Origin: Chrysophaeum taylorii
Taxonomy: Eukaryota; Sar; Pelagophyceae; Pelagomonadales; Pelagomonadaceae
Assembly (NCBI GenBank): GCA_029834535.1
Contig: JAQMWT010000451.1
Span: forward strand, 30,662-94,661
Reading direction: 5' to 3'
DNA: 64,000 bases
The position numbers and the translations under genes are program-made. Below the pieces are notes generated by a model. It saw nothing but the letters and a program-made list of their open reading frames with translations, did no database searches and was not told the origin of the DNA. This document shows, piece by piece, positions 48,993 through 58,772 of this stretch (the first letter of the stretch is position 1; each line of letters opens with the position of its first letter).

Positions 48993-51007
48993 AGGCGCGA
49001 CGACGGCAGGGACAAGAACCCATCCCTTACGGAGCCTGGAAGAGGGAACAGAAAGCAGCACGAGCCAACGGCGACCGACGACCGCCCGCAAATGCGAACG
49101 CCACCGCCTCACCGGGTGCTGGCGCCGTGCAGGTCAACCAGGTCGAAGCGATCGTAGAGCGCATACTCGCAGCGCGAAACTCCTCGAGCTCGAGTACGCA
49201 ATCCTCGATGAATTACGCGGGGTCTTTCTTTGGGCCTCAATCGAGGGACGGAGCAGCCGGATGCTCCATCACAGACGCCACGCCCCTCGGGTCGGCCAGC
49301 AGCACCGACGGAGAGTTTTTTGGGGCACTGCGGCCGTTCTCCGTGCACCCGGTGACACCACCGAGCGAACCGCCGCCAAAGCCGGGCGTGATGACCGCCC
49401 CGGCCGACTCGACGTTCGCCTCCCCGACTGCTCTCGACGTGGTCCCTGAGGACGAGCTAGACAAAACGCAAGCAGAGACCGCTATCGCGCAGGCAAAGCT
49501 CGCCTTGCTAGGAGCCCCGCTCCGGAACGAAGAGAACGCCGGGCTCCCCGAGATCGACGTAGACCCCGAGCCGGTGGTCGACCCTCGATCACTCACCGCC
49601 CAGGCGCCTGATCAAGAGGAGAACGCGCTATCGTCTCTGGCTAAGCCAGGACCCCGAATCATCGAGGACATCCAGCGGGGACCGCACGAGTCGGACGCAA
49701 CACCCTCGGACGTCAATGACGACGCCGAAGACTCGAATTCGTGCGATCAGGAGGAAGATGTGGCCAGTCGCATCAGCGGTGCAACCGCTGAAGTCCCGCA
49801 CGACTCGGACGCCGACGGCCCCGACCTCATCAAGAACACGTCCGACGGTGATGACGACGCCGACTCGGGAACGGAAGCGACCAATGAGCACCCCTCTGAC
49901 TCCGACAGCGATGATGACAGCGACGACGATTCCGACCCTGACGCTAACCGAACGGGGTCACCGGAGGCAAATCCGCACGCCGTCAATGACGAACTCACCG
50001 CCCTCATCGACGATGACACCGATTCGGACGGCGGCAGTTCGGACGAACGGGAAAGTCAGCCCGGAGAATTGTTCCCTGCCCTATTCAGTCATCCGCGTGG
50101 ACCCGCAACCGCCACAGCAGTAACAGATGCCCTTCTCCAAGCATTCGCGGACCCGCACCGACAAAACCCGACGGATGCGGACGGCGACGCGTCCGACAGA
50201 AACGACCAGGACGACGACGGCAGCACGCCCGAGAACGATATCAACCCCGATTCAACGTCGAGGGCGACGCCGCACTCTCCCCAAGGGGGTACCCGCCGCG
50301 GACTCGGCCGCGATATCGGCAGCGGAAACAGCGAGTCGCCAGCAGTCGAGGAACCCGCCCAGGAACCGAACACGCCGGAACCGGGAGGATCGGAACAAAC
50401 AGCCGAAACCGACAAGGGACCCCCGCGCAAAGGATCGGAACAAACAGCCGAAACCGACAGGGGACCCCCGCGCGAAGCTCGGGAAGAGAGAAGCCTCGAG
50501 GAAGTTCGCGGATCGAAAGCGTCCCGCACGCGGTTAAGAAACGCCAGATTAAGACCTCCGCACCGAGGGTCGAGGAGGGGGACGAGAGTCAAACGGCTCT
50601 GTAACAAGAAGAGTCCCGAGCGAACCGACCCCCCGGCACGAAACCGAAATAAGACCCCAGACGGTGGTAGAGTCCTCCCTCTCCAAAACGAAGAGAAGGC
50701 AATCGACAAGGAGCCCGAGCCACCGAAGAACGAAAGAGCCTCGGAAAGACGAGGAACGAAGATTTCCCGACTTTCCGGTTCGAGAGCGCGAAGAAAGAGG
50801 CCGTCGGTTACAGCGGGGAATCCAAGAGCTACCCGCCGATCCGCGAGCGAGCCGACAGAGCTGGTGGTCGATAGCCCACCGATTCTTCGCGGGACGCGCG
50901 CACGTATCGATGCCGATGGCAGGGACGGAGGACGAAGCCATGCGCATACACTCCTCTTTCGCCCCCATCAACGCCGAAACGATCGGCAGAGACCTGCGCG
51001 TCCTTAA
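48989..51007 (+). CDS. Retroelement ORF2, acidic Pol N-terminal region
   Basis: A 672-residue frame that starts on the ATG within the Gag stop (ATGA). It is largely disordered: Ser/Pro-rich, then Asp/Ser-rich ('SDSDDDSDDDSDPD', about 305-318), then Arg/Lys-rich. A 45-bp tandem duplication at about 50390-50479 codes two copies of 'GSEQTAETDKGPPR'. Near 50,920 the sense reading passes to another frame that contains the protease. It probably is the N-terminal part of Pol in the intact element, with the ATGA overlap serving re-initiation or frameshifting. No known domain is visible. Confidence 0.55.
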   Translation: MKARRRQGQEPIPYGAWKREQKAARANGDRRPPANANATASPGAGAVQVNQVEAIVERILAARNSSSSSTQSSMNYAGSFFGPQSRDGAAGCSITDATPLGSASSTDGEFFGALRPFSVHPVTPPSEPPPKPGVMTAPADSTFASPTALDVVPEDELDKTQAETAIAQAKLALLGAPLRNEENAGLPEIDVDPEPVVDPRSLTAQAPDQEENALSSLAKPGPRIIEDIQRGPHESDATPSDVNDDAEDSNSCDQEEDVASRISGATAEVPHDSDADGPDLIKNTSDGDDDADSGTEATNEHPSDSDSDDDSDDDSDPDANRTGSPEANPHAVNDELTALIDDDTDSDGGSSDERESQPGELFPALFSHPRGPATATAVTDALLQAFADPHRQNPTDADGDASDRNDQDDDGSTPENDINPDSTSRATPHSPQGGTRRGLGRDIGSGNSESPAVEEPAQEPNTPEPGGSEQTAETDKGPPRKGSEQTAETDRGPPREAREERSLEEVRGSKASRTRLRNARLRPPHRGSRRGTRVKRLCNKKSPERTDPPARNRNKTPDGGRVLPLQNEEKAIDKEPEPPKNERASERRGTKISRLSGSRARRKRPSVTAGNPRATRRSASEPTELVVDSPPILRGTRARIDADGRDGGRSHAHTLLFRPHQRRNDRQRPARP

Positions 51008-52190
51008 CTGCTGGGAAGCCGGTAGCCTGACGTTCATGCCCATCCGCGTGTTCAACAAGCCGGGCGACTCATCGTATGCCACGGTGATCGGTGTGGACGG
51101 AATGGCTGACGTCACCTACGACTGTCGCGACCCCGCCCGCCTAATGCGAAGGCGAGGGATGTTGCTGGACAGCGGCAAGCTGCCTTTCGAGCGAACGCTC
51201 TTCGGATCGGGAAAGAACACGACCTCGACTTCAGTGTGGATCGCCCTGCGAGTATCCGTTTCGGACGAAATGGCCGTACCGGTAGTCGCAATCATAGCAG
51301 ACACCAACAAACAAGTTCTGCTGGGAGCCCGCGACATTCGAGCCTTGGGCGCGGTCGTGGATTATCCCCGAGACCGAATTTCTTCCTTGCGAACCCAAAC
51401 AGTCTTCCAGATGATGAAGCTCCTATACGCTAGGGAGATCGTTCGGCCACCCGCCATCCTCTATCGGGCAGCGTACGAAACACACCCCGTCGTGGCGCCA
51501 ATTTACGGTTTCCGAGGGCAAGCGCTGGCGCAGAGTCGGAGTCAAGGTGGCAAGAGAGCTCTGCCACCCCTGCTCACGGAAGAGGATCTACTCTCGCCGC
51601 CTCCTCAGAGAGCGTTGGCCGCCATCACCTTAGCCGAGGACCCATCTATGCCGAGCAACGACACGAAAACATCCGCGCCCGAGATCCGAGCGTTCGCGAC
51701 CGGCTCCCAGCGCATCGACCCCGGCCGAACCCACAACATCCCGGTCAAGCTGAGCCAAGCGCGGAAGCCCGGAGAAGCCTTCGTCGCCACCGCGCCGAGC
51801 GTGGAGCACCTCGGCGTCGTCGCCGGATCCTGCTCGACACATGACCGCTCCGACCCAACCGCGGCCGCGGTGGCCATGTCGTCGATGGACGACACGCCAA
51901 TGTCGATCATCCCAGGTCAAGAGCTCGCACGGGGGGAAATCGTCAACTGCCAAGAAGAAGTTCAGGTGACAATCCCATTGCCAAACTCACACGAAAGCGA
52001 GCACGAGGGCACGGCCTCCTTCACGGTCTCGGTCACCAGTTATCCAACTCCAGACCCCGGAGAACCAGACGGCCAAGCCTTTCTAACGTCTTCCATCGAG
52101 CCGCGCCTGCAAGCCGCGCAGGCGCAGCCGCAAGAACCGCCGAAGTCCCGGACCGCCGACCAAGCGATCATCGATAAGCACCAGGCGCTC
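50925..52190 (+). pseudogene. Retropepsin-like protease region of Pol
   Basis: In the frame open from 50664, 'RGMLLDSGK' carries a DSG active-site triad (51168-51176). About 50 residues on, 'KQVLLGARDIRALGAVVDYP' matches the closing 'iLGxDwlxxxgaxidy' block of retropepsins. The following 270 residues are beta-rich and Pro-rich and act as a linker to the methyltransferase-like domain. Start and end here are approximate. The frame change before it means it is not joined to ORF2 in this copy. Confidence 0.65.
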
Positions 52191-53132
52191 TCCTGGATCC
52201 CGGAGAACGTGACGCCCGTCGTGATGTTCTTCGGCGGGATTGAAGGGGGCACACAGGGTATCTACCGGAGCAATGAGTGGTCCGGAACCGCGTACAGGGT
52301 CGTGCTCGTCATCGATGCATCCGACACCTCCAAAGAAGTCCACGAGAGAAACTTCCCAGGAGTACCTGTCGTCCAGCACACCCTCGGCGGTCGGTACGAA
52401 AAGGTCCTTTCTCTGGTCAAAGGTTACTTGCATGAAAGCCTATGGCCCACGGCACTTTTCGTTGGTACGCCCCCATGCGTAGACTCCGACTTGTGCAACC
52501 TTACGGCCAGCGACGCCGGGAAAGGAGTCTCCGCGACCAATTGGACCATCAAGCTCCTCCAGCTTTCCGGAGTCGGACGATGGATCATCGAGCAGGAACC
52601 TTCAAGCCGCTCGAAAATCACGTTGCGGCAAGGTTTCATCACCGTCGTCGACCTATGGACGACGACACCGGACCTCATGAGTACCCGTCGGCGCATGATC
52701 ATCACGAGCTGGCCTCTTCATCTCATCCGACGTCCCAAAACGTGCGGCACTATTGAAGATACCTTCGCCGCCAAACTCGGACTCGACCCTGCGCAGCCTC
52801 TCATCCAGCGCAACAACTTTTGATACATGCGAGAGGCCACGGCACTGATATACACCATCACGCGGAACGGGGTGCGAACAGGACCCACGCCTTCGGACAC
52901 CAAAGCGCTCGGACTAGAGATGCTCGCGGAGGCTCTCACAATGCCGAGCGATCTCGCATGGGGTAACCTCACAGTCACGGACCGAATGAAGCATCTAGCG
53001 GCCGTGATATCCCCGTCTTCCATGGCGTACATAGTCTTCGACGCCCACAACGCGCTGCCGCCCACGCTCCGCAACATCGGAATCGCGCGCCCGAACGTAG
53101 TCGGACCCACCGACGAACCCTCCGAAACATAA
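52191..53132 (+). pseudogene. C5-cytosine DNA methyltransferase-like domain in Pol
   Basis: Motifs in order: I 'VVMFFGGIEGGTQG' (52218-52259); II 'VVLVIDAS' followed by 'NFPG'; IV 'LFVGTPPC' with the catalytic Cys codon at 52476-52478; VI 'WIIEQEP' (Glu codon 52590) in place of ENV; VIII 'STRRRMIITSW' (52680-52712); IX 'LTVTDRMKHL' (52968-52997); X 'DAHNALPPTLRNIG' (about 53037-53078) for 'GNAVPPxLAxxIG'. Gaps of 38 residues (IV to VI), 32 (VI to VIII) and about 20 (IX to X) fit the family, and about 90 residues between VIII and IX would be the target-recognition part. An in-frame TGA at 52821-52823 splits it and TAA at 53130 ends it. The family methylates cytosine C5 using SAM. Motif reading is by eye. 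Confidence 0.75.
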
Positions 53133-53466
53133 ATCATCGAGCGCGCTCCCTCCGACCGCACCCGCGTCGGAGCCACCGCACCCGAGCCCCGAAGCGCCCT
53201 TGTGAACGTTTCGACTCGCGCAATTCACTGGGTGCCGAACTGCGACCTCCAGGATAAAGCGAAATGGCAACCGCCGGACCTTACTTTAACCCCTCCGAAG
53301 CCCGCTGCATCAGGGACGATGCACTCATCTTCCCAAGGGGGTACCCGCGCGAGCAAAAACGACGCAACCTCGAAAGGCGAACCAAGGGACGGAAAACCAA
53401 CCAAGGAACCAACGAGCGACAAAGACCAAAGAGCCCGCCCGGTTCAAATACGAGGAACGGTTTGAC

Positions 53467-55239
53467 GTGCCATGGAAAAACGCGCCCCTGGACAAAGACG
53501 GCGCACCGCTACCGCAACAGCCCAACCATCTGAAAGGGAACGAGGCCATGGTCGTCAAGAATCCCACGAAAGAAGAAGTGGACAAGGCCGTCGATGAGCT
53601 AGGCATCCCGAACAACCCTCACCTGGACGAAGATGCCAATCTCATGTTGGCGCGCTGCGTTCGATACTCCTGGGCGTTCTTCGATCCCATCATGAGACCC
53701 GTGGATTCTCGACCGGTATCCCTCCGATTCAAAGACGCGGACCCAAAACCCATCAAGATGTCGCCGTACCGCCTGACTCCCGCCAAGATAGAATGTCTTC
53801 GACAGCAGATCGCCGAATGGTGCAGAGACGGAGTCATCAGACCTGCCGAATCCCCCTGGGGGTTCCCGGTCCTGATGCTCCCGAAGAAAGGTGCAGAGCT
53901 CGGAACATCCAACGCCTTCCGCGCGGCCGTCGACTTACGTCAGCTCAACGACCAGTTGGTAGACAACAGCTGGCCGAACGTGCCGCAGGAGGACGCCCTA
54001 GCGTTCCTGGCCGGACGAAGGTTCCGGACCTCGATCGACATTCGATTGGGGTACCACAACCTTCGACTGGACTCGCAGGCACAGGACGCCGTGACGATGG
54101 TCAGCCCGCTCGGAGCCCACAGCTTTCTCCGACTGCCCTTGGGAGTGAAGACCGCGGGCGCCCTCTTCTGCAAGCAGATGACAGCCGACCTCGCGAAATG
54201 GATGTACTGCGACCTGGTCAGCTTCATCGACGACATCATCATGGGAACGAATAACGTCCACGATCATTTGCAGTGCCTGATCGAAGTCCTCTCCCACCTG
54301 GCCTCCTAAGGATACAGTGGCCGGACAGCCAAATTCCACTTGCTCCAAGACGAAATCGAGTTCCTTGGTCATATCTCAACCCCCGACGGATTGAAGCCCA
54401 ACCCCAAAACGTCGGAAGCACTACGAAAGATGCCGATTCCTGGGACGCTGCCGAAACCCCCCCCGAAGACGCAAATCCGCTCGTTCATCGGGATGGGCAA
54501 CTACTGCCGGAGATACATCAAGGACTATTCAAAGATCGCGGAACCCTTGGGACGCCTGACGTTGGAGGAAGTGCCGTTCAAATGGACGCCAGAGTGCCAA
54601 AAGGCGTGGGACACCATCATCGACGCACTAGCGGATTTCCGCGGAGTGTACCATCCGGATTACGACCTCCCCTTCCACATCCGGACCGATGCCTCCAAAG
54701 ACGGTCTCGGAGCTTATCTCTTCCAAATCGTCGAAGTCCAGGACGACAAGGGTCACACCTGTCGCGAAGAACGAGTTATCGAGTACTGGAGCCGAGCGGT
54801 GCCCAAACAGATGCGTAATTACGAGCCGCGCCGTCTGGAGCTCCTGGGAGTGATCCTGTCCCTCGAACACTTCCGCCCGTTCATCGAAGGCCACCGAACC
54901 GTCCTCGAAACCGACCACCGGAATCTGACATTCCTCCGGAACACGACCCACTCCACCGGGCAGCTCGCCCAATGGGCAATGCGGCTGGACAATTTCGACC
55001 CCGAACTCGGTTATAAGCCCGGCAAGTCCCCGGGAATGAGCATCCCCGACTGCCTCTCGAGGAATCCGATCGACCACGTCATTGAGACCGACGAATTCGG
55101 AGAGCCGCTCAATCACGCGTACTTGGTCGTGCAAGAGTTGCCTCTCCCCGACGGCGAAGCCGGGTGTCACGTCATCCTCAACTTGATGCAGAACGAGATA
55201 CCCGAGGACCTCGAAGACCCTCCAGACGATCCGATGTGA
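53467..55239 (+). pseudogene. Ty3/gypsy reverse transcriptase and RNase H
   Basis: The RT part reads 'YRLTPAKIECLRQQI', 'VIRPAESPWGFPVLMLPKKG', 'RAAVDLRQLNDQLV', 'RTSIDIRLGYHNLRL' and the catalytic 'SFIDDIIMGT'. TAA at 54307-54309 interrupts the same frame, which resumes with 'FLGHISTPDGLKPNP'. The thumb and RNase H region has 'FIGMGNYCRRYIKDYSKIAE', 'HIRTDASKDGLGAYL' (first catalytic Asp), 'EPRRLELLGVILSLEHF' and 'TDHRNLTFL', and ends with 'SIPDCLSRNP'. TGA at 55237-55239 ends it, yet the integrase continues in that frame. Confidence 0.9.
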
Positions 55240-56564
55240 TACGCCGCATCGCACGCCACGCAACATCGCAAGAAAGTGGCCCTGCGCTCACGCAAGCCAC
55301 CGTTGCAAACCGACGTCGGGCTACAGAAGGAATTCATCGACAAGATCCCTGACAACATCTCACTGGAAGAGATTGCCGAAGCCCAGAAGAACGACCCTCT
55401 ATGCGATAGTATCCGCGCGGGGATGAACCAAAGCGATTCTCGCCGCCGATTTGGAGCCAACGTCCACTATGATGTATGGAAGGGAGTTTTGTACCGGTGC
55501 GACATCGACCTCCGCCCTGTGATCGTCGCGCCCGCAACCTTGCGAGAGAGGATCATGCGCATCCACCACAGTTCGCCCCTGGGAGGACATCTCGGACGCG
55601 ATAGCACCGTCAACGCGATCGCCGAACGGTTCTGGTGGCCGCGCATGTCCCACCAGGTTGGAGTCTTCGTCAACGAATGCCTGGATTGCCAAAAATCGCG
55701 AACCCCGGAGCCAAAGCGAAAAGGGATGCTCCAGCAGCCGATATACGACGGAGATGGCGCCGTTCTATGCATGGACCTTTTCGAACCCCTGCCGAGCGCC
55801 GGCAAGTCCACGTACATCCTCGTGATGTTCGACCCGTTCTCGCACTATCTGGTCTTGGACGTCATAACACCAAGCATGCCGACGCCATCTTGGAATCCTT
55901 CGTGCGAAACATCCTCCTTCAGGGATTTCTCCCGCGTATGATCCTCACCGACAATGGTCGCGAGTTCGTCAACCGGCTGCTACGGGCCTTCCGCGCGGAG
56001 TTCGACGTCCCTTACAGAACAACGATACCGTACCACGCACAAGCGAACCCCGCGGAGCGAGTCAATCGGTTCCTCAAGGCATTCCTCCGAGCCTGCCTCG
56101 AGAGTCGCAGCATCACCGACTGGCCGGCCTTCGTCCGGTACGTGTCGTTCTGCTACAACCGAAAGTTCATCCCCGGCACGCAAATCTCTCCGTTCATGTT
56201 GCGCCTGAACCGGCAGCCGATGTTGCCCACGGACTACACCTTGTTGGTTCAGCCCGATCCTGTTCTGCCGCGACCCCGATCCGACGCGCTACTTGAGATC
56301 AAGCAAAACTTCCAATACTACTCGAAAGTCGTCGCGGAAGCACACGAGCAGGCCAAGAAAACGCAGAAGCTCGCGTACGACGCCGACCACATCGATGTCG
56401 AATACAACGTCAACTCGCACGTGCTGCTGTACATTCCGCAGTCCCAAAACAAGTTGCGACCGGAGTGGCGCGGCCCCTTTCTCATCACCGAGCGCCTCTC
56501 ACCCGTCTCGTACAAGGGCCGATCGGTTTACGGAGCCGCCGAAGAGCGAATCGTATCGGTCTAA
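55240..56564 (+). pseudogene. Retroviral-type integrase, frameshifted
   Basis: The zinc-binding HHCC domain is seen as 'MRIHHSSPLGGHLGRDST' followed by 'WWPRM' and 'CLDCQKSR'. The catalytic core supplies 'AVLCMDLFEP' (first Asp). A frame change then follows near 55865, and the core resumes in another frame with 'MILTDNGREFVN' (second Asp) and 'NPAERVNRFLKAFLR' (Glu). The C-terminal region 'KLRPEWRGPFLITERLSPVS' is the usual GPY/F-type module, and the frame ends at TAA 56562-56564. Domain set complete, but the copy is broken. Confidence 0.88.
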
Positions 56565-56582
56565 CAGATCACCCCAGTATCG

Positions 56583-57149
56583 ATGCCTCCCGCACTCGAC
56601 GCCACGATCCGTCGGCCGAGCCCCGGATTCCGCGACGAGTACGAGCGCGGCAAGCTCGTCATTTTCTGAATCCCGTCGGCCCGAGACCCCGATTGGCGCA
56701 AGAAGCTCTACGTCGCCGAGGTTTTCGAGGACTATGATGATCTTCAAGACCGAGTCGCCCTCCACTTTTACTCCGACCTGGGCCCGCGCGACGACCCATC
56801 GTATTTCGACCCGACCTCACCGCTTGAATGTCGCACGCTGAGCCCGGAATTCAAAACGGCACTCGGTCGCAGCTTCACTCGCACAGAGAAATTAACGCCT
56901 CAGTGCACCCCTTGCGTAACCGACTTCGCCCCGGACGAGAACGACGTCCTGGTTCCCCGGTTCAAGCTCCAGGGTAAATCAGTTCCTCCCCCGATCGTCC
57001 AGCGAGTCAAAGATATTCTCGCGCATCGCGCGCGCCAAGAACAAGAACAACTCCAAGCTCAACAACGCGCTCCTCAGACGCGCACTCAAGTCCCGTCCAC
57101 CGACGGTCCGCGCCGAAACTCTCGTCAGTCGCACTACCGCCGTCGCTGA
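56583..57149 (+). pseudogene. Tail ORF after integrase, with in-frame TGA
   Basis: In the integrase frame, 18 nt after its stop, an ATG opens a reading of about 188 codons split by TGA at 56667-56669. 'DPDWRKKLYVAEVFEDYDDL' and 'VALHFYSDLGPRDD' look like a small beta-barrel of the chromo/Tudor/SH3 sort. The rest is Gln/Arg-rich and ends 'QSHYRRR'. Chromo-like modules at the end of gypsy integrases guide insertion into chromatin, so such a role is possible. The fold assignment is by resemblance only. Confidence 0.4.
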
Positions 57150-57160
57150 GGACAGCTATC

Positions 57161-57172
57161 AAAGCAGGGGGG
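57161..57172 (+). promoter_or_regulatory. Polypurine tract
   Basis: AAAGCAGGGGGG lies 3 nt before the right LTR, in the place of the plus-strand primer for LTR retroelements. Confidence 0.6.
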
Positions 57173-57175
57173 TCC

Positions 57176-57488
57176 TGTGGCGGTAACCCTTATACCGCTA
57201 TCCTTACCCCTAGTTCTATCGAGTTCTCTACCCCACTTCCCGTATACTGGACTCTACTTCAACCCCTGACGCACGCACGTATTGCAACGCCACCAGGGGT
57301 TTACTCTTTCAAATCGACTAATCTCAAGCATAAATCATTTCACGAGTCTTCGGATTGAAGCTCGTGGGCAGTTCGAAGGTTGATCGACAGGAAGGAAGCG
57401 CTCCTCAACCCGCTCGGCACCCTCGAGACGTCGAGGGCACAATCGAAGCAGGGTAAGAAGTCAGCGCGCATAATCCTTTCCTGCCGCA
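57176..57488 (+). repeat. Right LTR of gypsy-type element (313 bp)
   Basis: Begins TGTGGCGGTAACCC and ends CTTTCCTGCCGCA. It differs from the left LTR by about ten substitutions and a 4-bp extra ACGC unit near 57275. CCTGT follows. Confidence 0.9.
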
Positions 57489-58454
57489 CCTGTTGTCCGC
57501 CAAATTTAAATCGCGTTAATTACCAGCCTTTGGTTGAAAAACTAGCACTCTCGAAGAGAAGGCGTTGTCGCCACAGCTCCGTTTTTCAGTATGTTCGACA
57601 CTAAACCCCGCTTCTGACGCAGGGGGTGAAACCAAACAACAGAGAAGGTCCCCAGTGACCCTAGCCCTTCTTTTCTTCGTCTCATACTACCATTATAACG
57701 ACTCGAATGTCTAACGCCGTGTTGTGTTCCTCCAGGGCTCCCTCTAGGTCAATCACTCTCTGGAACGTTTATGGTGTCCGCACTCGACGGCTCGGGTAGT
57801 GACTCGACCGACGCGGTAGCGTCGGCAGAGCGCGGCGCTTCGCCGAGATATTGGTTTGGAGCCTGCTATGAATGTCGGTTGTTGTACGGCGACCGCGACG
57901 GTGCTGTGAGGTCAACAGCATCGTCGTCCCGCCGCTGCCGTGTGCCAACGTAGAACTGTATGCGTGTCCGCATTTCTGGCTCGAGCACCACTGGGTCTGG
58001 TGCCGCCAGACCTGGAAAAATTCTCTCCAATTTTCCGTCCGGGATCGTCTTGAGTTGCGCCCAACAAGTGAGGACCACCGAACCCTCTCGGCGCGCCGGC
58101 GTCAACACTGACATCAAGTTGTATCAACTCAACTATCGGCCGCGGTGGAGCCAGGCATCGATGATGGTATGGTGCGGGAGATTGTGCATCGGAGTTCGGG
58201 GTGTTGGTGTCGGATAGAGTCGGCGAATGTGGGATGCATGACCGAAGCGGCGGTGACGCGCGCGGCCTTTTGGACTGCGTCGCAGCCGAACCACTGGCTG
58301 CCTCGATACGCGTGGAACACGCAAGCATCGTCGGCATCTTTGGACAGGGCGGTAACCTTGGAAATAGGGCCGCTTGGAGCAAGGTGTGTCGGGTCACCCC
58401 ACAGCAATACGACTGTGCGCCGATACGCACTGCTTGCCGGCGCAAATCCTCGGG

Positions 58455-58485
<31 letters not shown>

Positions 58486-58772
58486 AAATAAATAAATAAA
58501 AATAAATAAATAAATAAATAAATAAAAACGCAAACTCGAACAATGAAGAAGTGTTCGTGCCAAAAACGAGTACTCGTTCCAGGCGAAATCATCGACAACC
58601 GTTGAAGGGTAGTAAAGGCCGCAAAATGAATGGGACTTTGTCGTCGTTAGGGTTTCAGATATTAACGGCTAAAGATTAGGGTTAAGAGTTAGTGCGGCAT
58701 GCTGCTGGAACGATCCACCACGTCTCTACTGTCTCGTGTTTTTGTATTATTTCGACTCCTTCGTTGATCGGT
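57489..58772. other. Gene-free stretch with AAAT microsatellite
   Basis: No supported gene. An (AAAT)n run with interruptions lies at about 58455-58528. Open frames at about 57870-58460 on both strands lack motifs. Confidence 0.5.

Larger units (their letters stand above)
46415..57488 (+). mobile_element. Ty3/gypsy-type LTR retrotransposon with methyltransferase-like domain, 11 kb
   Basis: LTRs of 309 and 313 bp start TG and end CA. Perfect 5-bp target duplications CCTGT flank them (46410-46414 and 57489-57493). The coding order is Gag, acidic ORF2, retropepsin, C5-methyltransferase-like domain, reverse transcriptase, RNase H, integrase, tail ORF. RT before integrase makes it Ty3/gypsy type. 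The LTRs differ by about ten substitutions and one 4-bp indel (about 3 percent), so the insertion is not very recent. Coding breaks seen: a frame change near 47250, another near 50920, TGA at 52821, TAA at 53130, a frame change near 53450, TAA at 54307, TGA at 55237, a frame change near 55865 and TGA at 56667. This copy cannot be autonomous. Confidence 0.92.

Noticed and set aside
46854-49112. Very long open frame of 752 codons on the minus strand
   Set aside because: It lies opposite the Gag frame and leader, is Arg/Leu-rich shadow sequence and has no motif. The Gag reading explains the region.
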